Below, piece by piece: positions 1-9,600 of a DNA stretch of 60,081 bases (position 1 is its first letter; each line of letters opens with the position of its first letter). The notes under the pieces are model-generated. The model was not told where the DNA came from and made no database searches. It worked only from the letters and a program-made list of their open reading frames with translations. Origin of the DNA: Diacronema lutheri. Lineage: Eukaryota > Haptophyta > Pavlovophyceae > Pavlovales > Pavlovaceae. A program made the translations under genes and the position numbers. The stretch covers positions 50,001-110,081 of the forward strand of contig JAGTXO010000078.1 in assembly GCA_019448385.1 (NCBI GenBank), in the 5' to 3' direction.

Positions 1-393
1 GCAGGCGCCTCGCGCCTCCTGGCAGCCCGCGCCGCATCTCTGCTCGTCGTCGAAGTCGACAAGCAATGGCGTCGCTCCCTACCGGACGGGACGGTTGTAA
101 CCGTCAGCGATGCGGTGGACGAATTCGTCGGAACGTGCGAGCGCCATGGCTACGCGGTGTATCTCAAGGTGTGCGCAGCCGGACCACCGGACTCGCAGCC
201 ATGCCGGACCACCGGACTCGCAGCCATGCCGGACCACCGGACTCGCAGCCATGCCGGACCACCGGACTCGCAGCCATGCCGGACCACCGGACTCGCAGCC
301 ATGCCGGACCACCGGACGGGCAGCCATGCGCATGCGCCGATTTGCCCGCGCGGCCGACCGCCGCGGCCGACCGCACGTCGCGCCGCTCTGTGT

Positions 394-445
<52 letters not shown>

Positions 446-464
446 CTCCCGTACCCCATTATCC

Positions 465-508
<44 letters not shown>

Positions 509-863
509 CCCCCCCACACGTCGCGCCGCTCGGCCTGCCAACCCGCGCGCGCGCGCGCGCTGTGGGCAGGTGCCGTGTGCCATCGCCGTGCTGCGCGCGT
601 GCCGCACCGCGCTCGTGGCCGCGGGCGTATGCGTGAACGACCAGCAGCGTAACCGCACGATCGGTTACGAACGGTACTTATTGATCTCGCACCACAAGCG
701 GCAGCGGCTGCCGCGCGCACTCAAGCTGCAGCAGGACTTGCTGCTCGTCGACACGTCGCAGCGGGAGCTCGTCGCGCTCATCGATGCGTTCTCGCCGCCC
801 TGCCCAACGAGCGGGCCGCCCGACACCTCGCCGCGCCGCGAGGCGGCCATCACGATCAGCTGA
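1..863 (+). CDS. 3' part of an unrecognised protein gene, two exons visible
   Basis: The window opens inside an exon (1-168, frame 1) that reads as ordinary protein, including LLVVEVDKQWRRSLPDG and ERHGYAVYLK. A GT donor follows at 169. The frame resumes after an AG acceptor at 568-569 with exon 570-863, giving RTIGYERYLLISHHK and LLLVDTSQRELVALIDAF and ending at TGA 861-863. Both junctions are phase 0, so the spliced frame is continuous for 153 codons. The 401-bp intron holds a 25-bp tandem repeat, a 49-base G run and a 37-base C run. I do not recognise the family, and the start lies upstream of the window. The exon and intron calls rest on frame continuity and GT..AG ends only. Confidence 0.6.
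181..330 (+). repeat. 25-bp intronic tandem repeat, about 6 copies
   Basis: The unit ggaccaccggactcgcagcc plus five bases recurs at 181, 206, 231, 256, 281 and 306 with almost no divergence. It sits inside the first intron, just upstream of the G and C homopolymers. Confidence 0.9.
397..504. repeat. Poly-G (49) and poly-C (37) tracts, potential hairpin
   Basis: An uninterrupted G run at 397-445 is followed after 22 bases by a C run at 468-504, both within the first intron. The transcript could fold as a G/C hairpin or form a G-quadruplex. Homopolymer lengths may be imprecise because of sequencing limits. Confidence 0.85.
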
Positions 864-1112
864 TGGTGACGGTGACGCTGACGCTGATGGCGCGTGTCAC
901 ATTTTGTGGCCCCTCGGGGGGGGTGGGGGTGGAGGGAAGGGGCCGCAAGACGAACTTCAGTGTGCGCCCACACTGGCGTGTGTGGCGGGCAGCTCCGAGC
1001 AACTCGAGCGCAGTCCACAGAAGCTGCCGTGCGCCCACGACTGGAGACTGGAGACTGGAGACTGAAAAAGAAAAGAAAAAAAGAAGCAAGAAAAGGAAAA
1101 TAGGGGGCGCCA

Positions 1113-2207
1113 TCACCAAGCGCGCGCGGCATCGCTCAGCTGCGCGAGCAGAGAGCCAACGGCCACCTCCGGCTCCGCGCACGCGCTCGCCGTGGCAGCG
1201 CGCGCGAGCGCGGCGCGCAGCTCGGGCGCGCACGCGCCGCTACGCTCGCCGACGCTCACGACGATGGGCGGTGGCACGCGCACGCCGAGCCGCGAGAGCG
1301 CGGCGGCGAGCGCAGCGCGCGCGTCCGCGTACTTGCCCGCCTTGGCGGCGGTGCGGTCCGCGAGGGCATCGTCGCGGCAGACGGTGATTTCAAAGATGAG
1401 CAGCTCGGCGCAGCATGGCGCCTCCGCCTCCGCCTCCGCCTCCACCTCCACCTCTGCCACCACCGTCCCAGCTCGCAACGGCGACGCCTGAGCGCTGGAC
1501 TGGGAAGGGCCGGACAGGGCGGGGCCGGACTGCGCGGGGCCGGACTGCGCGAGGCCGGACAGGGCGGGGCTGGACGGTGCGAGACCGCCGCCGCTGCCGC
1601 CGGTGTCGCTGTGCGCGCGGCTGGCGGCGCGCAGCGGCACGAGCGCGACCACGTCGGGCCGGCGCGACTTTGCGCACAGGTTTGCGCGCAGCTCGGAGGC
1701 CGCGCCGGCGACCGCGCCGCGCGCGTCGCCACCGTCCGCGCGGCGCGCGAGGAGGCGCGAGGAGAGCAGCGCGTCGGGGATCGCGCAGAGCGGCGTGTCG
1801 CCGCGCACTAGGCTCGCGCGCAGGCTGACGCGCGCCCACTCGTGCACCAGCGCGCACAGCGCGTTGTGCCGAACCCGCCGCCTGCGCTGGTCGGCGGCGC
1901 GCGAGGCGGCGGCGGCGGCGAGAGCGGACGGACCACCACGTGGTGCGCGCCGATTGCTGCGGTGTGCGCGGCGTGCGGGTGCGGGTCGAGCCAAATCCGT
2001 CACGGGCGGAGCGCCGCTGCGCGTCGCCGCCTCTGCGGGCGCAAGCGGCGAGGCGGGCCGCACGGCCTCGTTGGCGGTCGCAGTCGGCGACGAGAGCGCA
2101 GCGGCGCGATGTCTCAGTGAGGCGCGCGCCTGCGCGGGGATCCTACACTCGGATCGGGTGGCCACCGCGAGGAGGAGGAGCACGACGACTCGCGCGCCAT
2201 CCGCCAT
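1113..2207 (-). CDS. Hypothetical protein with possible signal peptide
   Basis: A single open frame of 364 residues starts at ATG 2205-2207. The N-terminus (MADGARVVVLLLLAVATRSEC) looks like a cleavable signal peptide. A disordered stretch follows, then a more ordered part with HNALCALVHEWARVSLRASL and, near the end, ELLIFEITVCRDDALADRTA followed by KYADARAALAAAL. That last part resembles the short segment after the reverse-transcriptase fingers in some LINE-type elements (EITV..DD....R...K..KY), but the match is too weak to name it. A repeated SGP/QSG segment (1497-1580) is low complexity. The gene ends 249 bp from the plus-strand gene at 1-863, so the two converge. Function unknown. Confidence 0.5.
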   Translation of the reverse strand: MADGARVVVLLLLAVATRSECRIPAQARASLRHRAAALSSPTATANEAVRPASPLAPAEAATRSGAPPVTDLARPAPARRAHRSNRRAPRGGPSALAAAAASRAADQRRRRVRHNALCALVHEWARVSLRASLVRGDTPLCAIPDALLSSRLLARRADGGDARGAVAGAASELRANLCAKSRRPDVVALVPLRAASRAHSDTGGSGGGLAPSSPALSGLAQSGPAQSGPALSGPSQSSAQASPLRAGTVVAEVEVEAEAEAEAPCCAELLIFEITVCRDDALADRTAAKAGKYADARAALAAALSRLGVRVPPPIVVSVGERSGACAPELRAALARAATASACAEPEVAVGSLLAQLSDAARAW

Positions 2208-2237
2208 CGCTGTTTTTGAGGCATGAGTGTGGCGCCC

Positions 2238-2260
2238 TTTTTTTTTTTTTTTTTTTTTTT
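2238..2260. repeat. Poly-T tract, 23 bases
   Basis: This T run is rare in such G+C-rich DNA. It lies between the start of the minus-strand gene at 2207 and the stop of the one at 2323, so on the minus strand it is an A run 31 bp upstream of the ATG. It may be a promoter element or a captured poly-A tail. Confidence 0.8.
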
Positions 2261-2322
2261 CCCCTTCATGTTTGCGGCAAGACGAACGCGACCGTCACTC
2301 TGTGTGTCCGTGACTGGGTGCG

Positions 2323-5300
2323 TCAGACGCCATGTGAGGCCGCGCCCTCCGCGGGCGGCTGCGCCGCACAGCCGCTGGCCCCGCCGCCATTGCCTCCGAC
2401 CCCAGCGCTTGCGCCCGCCGCCGCATCGTCGCGCAGCGACGGCGCAGCGCCGGCCGTGGCCACGGCGGCCGCGGGCGCCGTGACGCCATTGCCAGCGGCC
2501 GCCGGCGCGCTCGCGCCGCGCGGCGCCGCGCGCGCGCCGGCCGCCTGCGCGGCTGGCGAGTGGACGGCCGCAGCCGCGGCCGCGAGCGCGAGCACGCCAT
2601 TGCCAAAGTTCGACCCATCGCCATCGCCACCCCCGGCCCCGCCCGCGCCCGCGCCCGAGCCGTCGGCGCCGGCGTCGGCGGCGTCGGCGTCGGCGTCAAC
2701 GGCCCCGGCCCCGGCCCCGCCGCCGGAAGCGGCGGCGGGGACGGGCGCGCCATCCACGGCTGCGCCCTGCGCGTCGGCCGGGTCGCAGCCGCCACGCGCA
2801 AACAGTTTGACGTCGCACACCGCCGCCATCGTGCCACTGGGCGCGCGGCCCGGACAGTCCGGCGCGTGCGTCGCCACCTCGCCACAAAAGGGCAGCGCCG
2901 GAACTGCGCCCGTGCCACCGGCCGTTTCAAGCAGCGCGCCGCCGCCCGCCAGGCCATCGGCGCCGTCCGCGTCCGCACCGGCGCTGGGGGCGCCAATCAC
3001 GATGGCTGTCACCATCCCACCGCCACCCGCTGCGCCGCCCGCGGCAGCCATGGCCGCCATCGTGGGCAGTTGGCCCATGGCCGCCATCGTGGGCAGTTGG
3101 CCCATGGCCGCCATCGTGGGCAGTTGGCCCATGGCCGCCATCGTGGGCAGTTGGCCCATGGCGTGCAGCCTCCTGCGAGCACGGAAAATTCGCATGCGCG
3201 CGGACGATTGCGCGCGCGCGCGCGCCGGGCCGGCGGCCACGGCGCACGCCGAGCACGCGAGGTGCGCCTGCGTATTGGCCGCGTAGCCGCACGATTCGCA
3301 CCGCCACGTGAACGCGACGCGCGCGCCCGCGCCGGCGGGCACGTGCGCGGCCGCACGCGCCGACGCGGCGGCGGCGGCAGCGGCGGCGGCGGCCTCGTCG
3401 GCGGCCGCCGCCGCGTCCGCCGGCGCGCCGTCGGCGGCAGCGGCGGCGACGAGCGTCGCGCGCGCGACGACGGCCGCCGCCGCGGCGCCCGTGCGCGGGC
3501 CGCGCGCGCCGCCGCCGGCGCGCGCGTTGGCGGCGCGCGCGACGCTGTTGTCGCCACCGGCCCCGCCGCGTCGGGCCCCGCCGCCGTCTTGGCCACCATC
3601 GCCTCGGGCCCCGTCTGAGGCGACGATGGCGGCACCACCGCCATCGTCGCCGCCACCACCACCACCGCCACCACCACCACCACCGCCACCACCGCCACCA
3701 CCACCACCACCGCCACCACCGCCACCACCACCGCCACCACCACCATGGCACCCGCCGCCCGCGGCCCGCTGTCGCTTCCGCCGTGCACGATGGAGTCGCA
3801 TGCGTGCGCTCGAGTAGGCACGTTTCCTGTTGGCGCCGGCCGAGGCGCCACACCGCTCGCACGCGCGCGCCTCGCCCGCGTTGCGCTCGTGTAGGCACGC
3901 CTCGCACTGCCACGTGAAGGCGAGCGGTGAGAGCGCATCGGAGGTGCCCGCCGCGCCCGCCGCGCCCGCCGCGCCCGCCGCGCGCGGCGCCTCGCGCGCC
4001 ACCTGCGCGAGGGGCGCGAACGCGCCGCCGAACGGCGCGGCGCCAACGACACGCGACGATGCGCCGTTGATCGGCGCGCTATCCGCCGCGCCAAAGGCCA
4101 TGGCGCCGTGCGCGTTGCGCGCCGCGCCCAGCGCGTCCGCGTGTGGCGCGGCGTCGGCGGCGAGGTCAGCGGCCACGGCGGCGGCGCGTGGTGGCGCGGC
4201 GACGAGCAGCGCCGCGCTGCCGATCGCGCCCGTCTCAACGGCCGCCAACGCCGCCGCGCCGCCGTGGCCGGCAAGCGCGACCGCGTCGGCGGCTGCGCCA
4301 ACATCCGCACCCACCGGCTGCAGCGGCGCGAGGGTCCCGCCGCCGTCGCCGGCGCCGGGCGGGCGCGCGCCGCCGCTCGCCGCGCCGCCGCCGCCGCCTC
4401 CGCCCGCCAACGCCCGGCCCTTGAGGCGCTGGCGATAGAGGCGCATGCGAGCGCGCGCGTGCGCGCGCCCGCGCTCGGGGCCCGCGGGCGCGGCGCACTG
4501 CACGCACGCGCGGACGGCGGGCGGGTTGAGGGTGTGGCCGCAGTCGGCGCAGCGCCAGACGAAGGGAGGCGGCGGCTGCGCCGGCGCGGGCGGCGTCGAC
4601 GCGATCGCGGCTGGCGCGAACGGGATGCAGCCGGTGGGCGGGAAGAGCAGCACGCCGGACATGCCGCCACCGGACATGCCAGCACCGGACATGCCGCCGC
4701 CGCCATCGTGCAGCGCGGCAGAGCGGTCGGCGGTGGCGCCGGTGGGCGGGCTGAAGCCGCCGCCCAAGCCGTGGGCGTGCGCGCCCGCGCTGCAGCCGCC
4801 GCCGCCGCCAGCGCCGCCAGCGCCCACAGTCAACGAGCCCACGGTCAACGAGCCCACAGTCAACGAGCCCACAGTCAACGAGCCCACAGTCAACGAGCCG
4901 CCGAGGGCAGGCGCCGGCGCGGCCGCTGCCGCGTGCGCGGACGCGGCGGCGGCGGCGGCGGCGGCGACGTCCGCGGCGTCGAGTGCGTCAGCGGCCGCGG
5001 CGAACGCGGCGGACGAGGGCGAAAGGCCGGCGCCGCCGCCGACGGCGACGGCCAGCGCCGGCAGCTCGGCGTGCTGCTGCTGCTGCTGCTCCGCCGCCGC
5101 GCGCCGCGCGCCGGCGTCCGCCGCGTCCGCGGCGGACGCCGCGGCGGCCGCCGGCGGTGGCGGCGGCCATACAAGCGTCGATGGCGGCGTGTGCGCGGGC
5201 CACCACGCGCACGCGCCCGAGGCGTGCCGCGTGCGCTGCGCGGCGGCGCTGCCGTCGGCGGCGCTGCCGTCGGTGGCGCTGCCGTCGGTGGCGCACGCGG

Positions 5301-6030
5301 CGCACGCACTGGGGAGGCGCGCCGTTTCGTCGCGCGCCGTTTCGTCGCGCGAGCCGCATGCGTCTGCCTCCCAACTGACGCAACTGCCGAGCGCGCGCTC
5401 TGCCTCCAACTTGGCGTCACTGCCGAGCGCGCGCGCGCGCGAGTTGGCGGGTGGGCGGCAAAGAGGTGGCGGCGGCGTGGGCGATGCAGGGTGGTCGCGC
5501 ACAGCGCGGGCGGCGGCGGGCGTTGCGGCGCGTGCGAGCGGCGCGGCACACGGCTGATGCACGCGCGCGTGCGCGCGCGCGCGCAGCGGCCGCGGCTCGC
5601 GCGGCTCGCGCGGCGGCGCGCACGTAGGCTCGACGGCGCCGGCGAGCACGGGTAGCGCGTCGATCATCTCCACGTCCGCGCCGACGCAGCCCGCCATCGC
5701 GCCCGCGCCCGCCGCATGCATCGGCGCGGGTGGCCCGCCGGAAGCGCCGGCCACGCCCGCCCCGCCGTGCTCGTGCGCGGGCGACTCGGCATCGGCGTGG
5801 TGGACGTGCGCGTGCGCGATGGCGTGCTGCACGGAATCAAGCACGTCCGCGCCGTCGAGCGCCACGGGCAGCGAAAGAAGCTCGCCGTCGGGCCCATCCA
5901 CGCCAGAGGCGGCGAGCGCGAACGCCGCGCCGTCGGCCGCCGCCGCGTCGGCGGCGCGCGCGACGCGGCGGGCTTCGACGGGCGCGTCGGGCGGTGCAAG
6001 CGCACGCAGGGTGCCGCGCGCGGCCGGCAT
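2323..6030 (-). CDS. Low-complexity protein with three W-x-C zinc finger plus basic segments
   Basis: A 1,235-residue single-exon frame runs from ATG 6028-6030, the first Met after an in-frame TGA near 6112, to TGA at 2323. Three copies of one composite module stand out at about residues 488-540, 700-750 and 904-955. Each is a W-x-C-x2-C-x11-C-x2-C finger close to the RanBP2 type. After it comes a conserved basic stretch ending ARMRL/I-x-R-x-R (ARMRLYRQRLK, ARMRLHRARRK, ARMRIFRARRR). Between them lie Ala, Gly, Pro and Gln runs, five SLTVG repeats and four MGQLPTMAA repeats. The paired finger and basic helix suggest nucleic-acid binding, by inference. The DNA-level tandem repeats make the gene length-variable. 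It is not a family I can name. Confidence 0.65.
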   Translation of the reverse strand: MPAARGTLRALAPPDAPVEARRVARAADAAAADGAAFALAASGVDGPDGELLSLPVALDGADVLDSVQHAIAHAHVHHADAESPAHEHGGAGVAGASGGPPAPMHAAGAGAMAGCVGADVEMIDALPVLAGAVEPTCAPPREPREPRPLRARAHARVHQPCAAPLARAATPAAARAVRDHPASPTPPPPLCRPPANSRARALGSDAKLEAERALGSCVSWEADACGSRDETARDETARLPSACAACATDGSATDGSAADGSAAAQRTRHASGACAWWPAHTPPSTLVWPPPPPAAAAASAADAADAGARRAAAEQQQQQHAELPALAVAVGGGAGLSPSSAAFAAAADALDAADVAAAAAAAASAHAAAAAPAPALGGSLTVGSLTVGSLTVGSLTVGSLTVGAGGAGGGGGCSAGAHAHGLGGGFSPPTGATADRSAALHDGGGGMSGAGMSGGGMSGVLLFPPTGCIPFAPAAIASTPPAPAQPPPPFVWRCADCGHTLNPPAVRACVQCAAPAGPERGRAHARARMRLYRQRLKGRALAGGGGGGGAASGGARPPGAGDGGGTLAPLQPVGADVGAAADAVALAGHGGAAALAAVETGAIGSAALLVAAPPRAAAVAADLAADAAPHADALGAARNAHGAMAFGAADSAPINGASSRVVGAAPFGGAFAPLAQVAREAPRAAGAAGAAGAAGTSDALSPLAFTWQCEACLHERNAGEARACERCGASAGANRKRAYSSARMRLHRARRKRQRAAGGGCHGGGGGGGGGGGGGGGGGGGGGGGGGGGGGGGGDDGGGAAIVASDGARGDGGQDGGGARRGGAGGDNSVARAANARAGGGARGPRTGAAAAAVVARATLVAAAAADGAPADAAAAADEAAAAAAAAAASARAAAHVPAGAGARVAFTWRCESCGYAANTQAHLACSACAVAAGPARARAQSSARMRIFRARRRLHAMGQLPTMAAMGQLPTMAAMGQLPTMAAMGQLPTMAAMAAAGGAAGGGGMVTAIVIGAPSAGADADGADGLAGGGALLETAGGTGAVPALPFCGEVATHAPDCPGRAPSGTMAAVCDVKLFARGGCDPADAQGAAVDGAPVPAAASGGGAGAGAVDADADAADAGADGSGAGAGGAGGGDGDGSNFGNGVLALAAAAAAVHSPAAQAAGARAAPRGASAPAAAGNGVTAPAAAVATAGAAPSLRDDAAAGASAGVGGNGGGASGCAAQPPAEGAASHGV
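3050..3157 (-). repeat. 27-bp in-frame tandem repeat, 4 copies
   Basis: Four perfect copies of a 27-bp unit encode MGQLPTMAA on the minus strand within the zinc-finger protein, just after the third finger. The unit is a multiple of three, so copy-number change keeps the frame. Confidence 0.9.
3636..3743 (-). repeat. Trinucleotide (ACC/GCC) repeat encoding polyglycine
   Basis: An imperfect ccaccaccgcc array of about 108 bp gives a long glycine run on the minus strand between zinc fingers 2 and 3. Confidence 0.85.
4823..4898 (-). repeat. 15-bp in-frame tandem repeat, 5 copies
   Basis: The unit cccacagtcaacgag recurs five times, with one base change in the second copy. It encodes SLTVG on the minus strand in the linker before zinc finger 1. 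Confidence 0.9.
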
Positions 6031-6249
6031 GGCGCGCGCGCGTGTGCGGCCGGGCGGCGAGGTCGAACGCCCCTCGCGAGATCGCTCGGCAGCCGGTGCG
6101 GTCGGTCGGCGTCACCACTCCTGTGAGACGCGCCACTGCGACTTCGGGGCCGGGGTGACGTAACCTGCTGAACGAAAGTGGTTACGCGTCCGGACTGCTT
6201 CACCATCCGGACTTGTTGGCCCGGACCGTACCCGCGCGCGCGCCGACGC

Positions 6250-6519
6250 TCAACGCGGCGGGCGCCGCTCTGCGAGCGCGGCGTGCACGGCGAGATGCCG
6301 CGCGCGCGCGAGCTCGCGCTCGGCCATCGCCGCCGCCGCCGCCGCGTCCGCCTCCGCCTCGGCGCGCGCGCGCGCCGCCGCCACCTTGGCCGCCCACACG
6401 CCGAGCAGCGCCGCGCGCCGCTCGCCGTGCGCGCGCGGCGCTCGAGCGCGCGCGCATGCGCCACTTCGCGCCGCGCCTCGCGCGCCGTCGCCGCCGCCGT
6501 CGCGTCGCGCTCCGAGCAC
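6250..6519 (-). CDS. C-terminal coiled-coil fragment of a minus-strand gene
   Basis: This frame ends ERELARARHLAVHAALAERR..stop (TGA at 6250-6252) and contains ALLGVWAAKVAAARARAEAE, an alanine/arginine/glutamate coiled coil. Immediately upstream on the same strand, but in another frame, is AREARREVAHARALERRAR. A two-base shift around 6430-6445 would join the two into one coiled coil. It is probably the 3' end of the gene whose 5' part lies at 16321-17318, on the far side of the minisatellite. The frame change may be an unrecognised intron, an assembly error or a mutation. Confidence 0.4.
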   Translation of the reverse strand: MLGARRDGGGDGARGAARSGACARARAPRAHGERRAALLGVWAAKVAAARARAEAEADAAAAAAMAERELARARHLAVHAALAERRPPR

Positions 6520-6640
6520 CGCGCGCGCGGCACTGGCCGTGTGGGCGCGCGCCGCCGCGGCGTCGGCGCACGCCGCCGGCAGGCGCGCGGCGCGCTCGAC
6601 GCGCGGCGCGCTCGCGCGTGGCGTGCTCGGCCACGCCGCG

Positions 6641-9600
6641 CGTCACGGCCACCGCCTCCTCTTCCTGCGCGGTCGCCACGCGCCACGGCCACCGCCTCCC
6701 TTTCCTGCGCGGTCGCCACGCGCCACGGCCACCGCCTCCTCTTCCTGCGCGGTCGCCACGCGCCACGGCCACCGCCTCCCTTTCCTGCGCGGTCGCCACG
6801 CGCCACGGCCACCGCCTCCCTTTCCTGCGCGGTCGCCACGCGCCACGGCCACCGCCTCCCTTTCCTGCGCGGTCGCCACGCGCCACGGCCACCGCCTCCC
6901 TTTCCTGCGCGGTCGCCACGCGCCACGGCCACCGCCTCCTCTTCCTGCGCGGTCGCCACGCGCCACGGCCACCGCCTCCTCTTCCTGCGCGGTCGCCACG
7001 CGCCACGGCCACCGCCTCCTCTTCCTGCGCGGTCGCCACGCGCCACGGCCACCGCCTCCTCTTCCTGCGCGGTCGCCGCGCGCCACGGCCACCGCCTCCT
7101 CTTCCTGCGCGGTCGCCACGCGCCACGGCCACCGCCTCCCTTTCCTGCGCGGTCGCCACGCGCCACGGCCACCGCCTCCCTTTCCTGCGCGGTCGCCATG
7201 CGCCACGGCCACCGCCTCCCTTTCCTGCGCGGTCGCCACGCGCCACGGCCACCGCCTCCCTTTCCTGCGCGGTCGCCACGCGCCACGGCCACCGCCTCCT
7301 CTTCCTGCGCGGTCGCCACGCGCCACGGCCACCGCCTCCTCTTCCTGCGCGGTCGCCACGCGCCACGGCCACCGCCTCCTCTTCCTGCGCGGTCGCCGCG
7401 CGCCACGGCCACCGCCTCCTCTTCCTGCGCGGTCGCCACGCGCCACGGCCACCGCCTCCCTTTCCTGCGCGGTCGCCACGCGCCACGGCCACCGCCTCCC
7501 TTTCCTGCGCGGTCGCCATGCGCCACGGCCACCGCCTCCCTTTCCTGCGCGGTCGCCACGCGCCACGGCCACCGCCTCCCTTTCCTGCGCGGTCGCCACG
7601 GGCCACGGCCACCGCCTCCCTTTCCTGCGCGGTCGCCACGCGCCACGGCCACCGCCTCCCTTTCCTGCGCGGTCGCCACGCGCCACGGCCACCGCCTCCT
7701 CTTCCTGCGCGGTCGCCACGCGCCACGGCCACCGCCTCCTCTTCCTGCGCGGTCGCCACGCGCCACGGCCACCGCCTCCTCTTCCTGCGCGGTCGCCATG
7801 CGCCACGGCCACCGCCTCCCTTTCCTGCGCGGTCGCCACGCGCCACGGCCACCGCCTCCCTTTCCTGCGCGGTCGCCACGCGCCACGGCCACCGCCTCCC
7901 TTTCCTGCGCGGTCGCCACGCGCCACGGCCACCGCCTCCTCTTCCTGCGCGGTCGCCACGCGCCACGGCCACCGCCTCCTCTTCCTGCGCGGTCGCCACG
8001 CGCCACGGCCACCGCCTCCTCTTCCTGCGCGGTCGCCACGCGCCACGGCCACCGCCTCCCTTTCCTGCGCGGTCGCCATGCGCCACGGCCACCGCCTCCT
8101 CTTCCTGCGCGGTCGCCACGCGCCACGGCCACCGCCTCCTCTTCCTGCGCGGTCGCCACGCGCCACGGCCACCGCCTCCTCTTCCTGCGCGGTCGCCACG
8201 CGCCACGGCCACCGCCTCCCTTTCCTGCGCGGTCGCCACGCGCCACGGCCACCGCCTCCCTTTCCTGCGCGGTCGCCACGCGCCACGGCCACCGCCTCCC
8301 TTTCCTGCGCGGTCGCCATGCGCCACGGCCACCGCCTCCCTTTCCTGCGCGGTCGCCACGCGCCACGGCCACCGCCTCCCCTTCCTGCGCGGTCGCCACG
8401 CGCCACGGCCACCGCCTCCTCTTCCTGCGCGGTCGCCACGCGCCACGGCCACCGCCTCCCTTTCCTGCGCGGTCGCCACGCGCCACGGCCACCGCCTCCT
8501 CTTCCTGCGCGGTCGCCACGCGCCACGGCCACCGCCTCCTCTTCCTGCGCGGTCGCCACGCGCCACGGCCACCGCCTCCTCTTCCTGCGCGGTCGCCGCG
8601 CGCCACGGCCACCGCCTCCTCTTCCTGCGCGGTCGCCACGCGCCACGGCCACCGCCTCCCTTTCCTGCGCGGTCGCCACGCGCCACGGCCACCGCCTCCC
8701 TTTCCTGCGCGGTCGCCACGCGCCACGGCCACCGCCTCCCTTTCCTGCGCGGTCGCCATGCGCCACGGCCACCGCCTCCCTTTCCTGCGCGGTCGCCACG
8801 CGCCACGGCCACCGCCTCCCTTTCCTACGCGGTCGCCACGCGCCACGGCCACCGCCTCCTCTTCCTGCGCGGTCGCCACGCGCCACGGCCACCGCCTCCT
8901 CTTCCTGCGCGGTCGCCACGCGCCACGGCCACCGCCTCCTCTTCCTGCGCGGTCGCCGCGCGCCACGGCCACCGCCTCCTCTTCCTGCGCGGTCGCCACG
9001 CGCCACGGCCACCGCCTCCCTTTCCTGCGCGGTCGCCACGCGCCACGGCCACCGCCTCCCTTTCCTGCGCGGTCGCCATGCGCCACGGCCACCGCCTCCC
9101 TTTCCTGCGCGGTCGCCACGCGCCACGGCCACCGCCTCCCTTTCCTGCGCGGTCGCCACGCGCCACGGCCACCGCCTCCCTTTCCTGCGCGGTCGCCACG
9201 CGCCACGGCCACCGCCTCCTCTTCCTGCGCGGTCGCCACGCGCCACGGCCACCGCCTCCTCTTCCTGCGCGGTCGCCACGCGCCACGGCCACCGCCTCCT
9301 CTTCCTGCGCGGTCGCCACGCGCCACGGCCACCGCCTCCTCTTCCTGCGCGGTCGCCATGCGCCACGGCCACCGCCTCCTCTTCCTGCGCGGTCGCCACG
9401 CGCCACGGCCACCGCCTCCTCTTCCTGCGCGGTCGCCACGCGCCACGGCCACCGCCTCCTCTTCCTGCGCGGTCGCCACGCGCCACGGCCACCGCCTCCT
9501 CTTCCTGCGCGGTCGCCGCGCGCCACGGCCACCGCCTCCTCTTCCTGCGCGGTCGCCACGCGCCACGGCCACCGCCTCCCTTTCCTGCGCGGTCGCCACG

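Noticed and set aside
181-330. CRISPR-like 25-bp repeats
   Set aside because: Head-to-tail copies without spacers inside an intron.
1113-2207. Retrotransposon reverse-transcriptase C-terminus
   Set aside because: Only a short EITV..DD..K..KY resemblance, and the protein seems to begin with a signal peptide.
2323-6030. Several plus-strand frames opposite the zinc-finger gene
   Set aside because: No motif. The minus strand has three conserved Cys modules in one frame.
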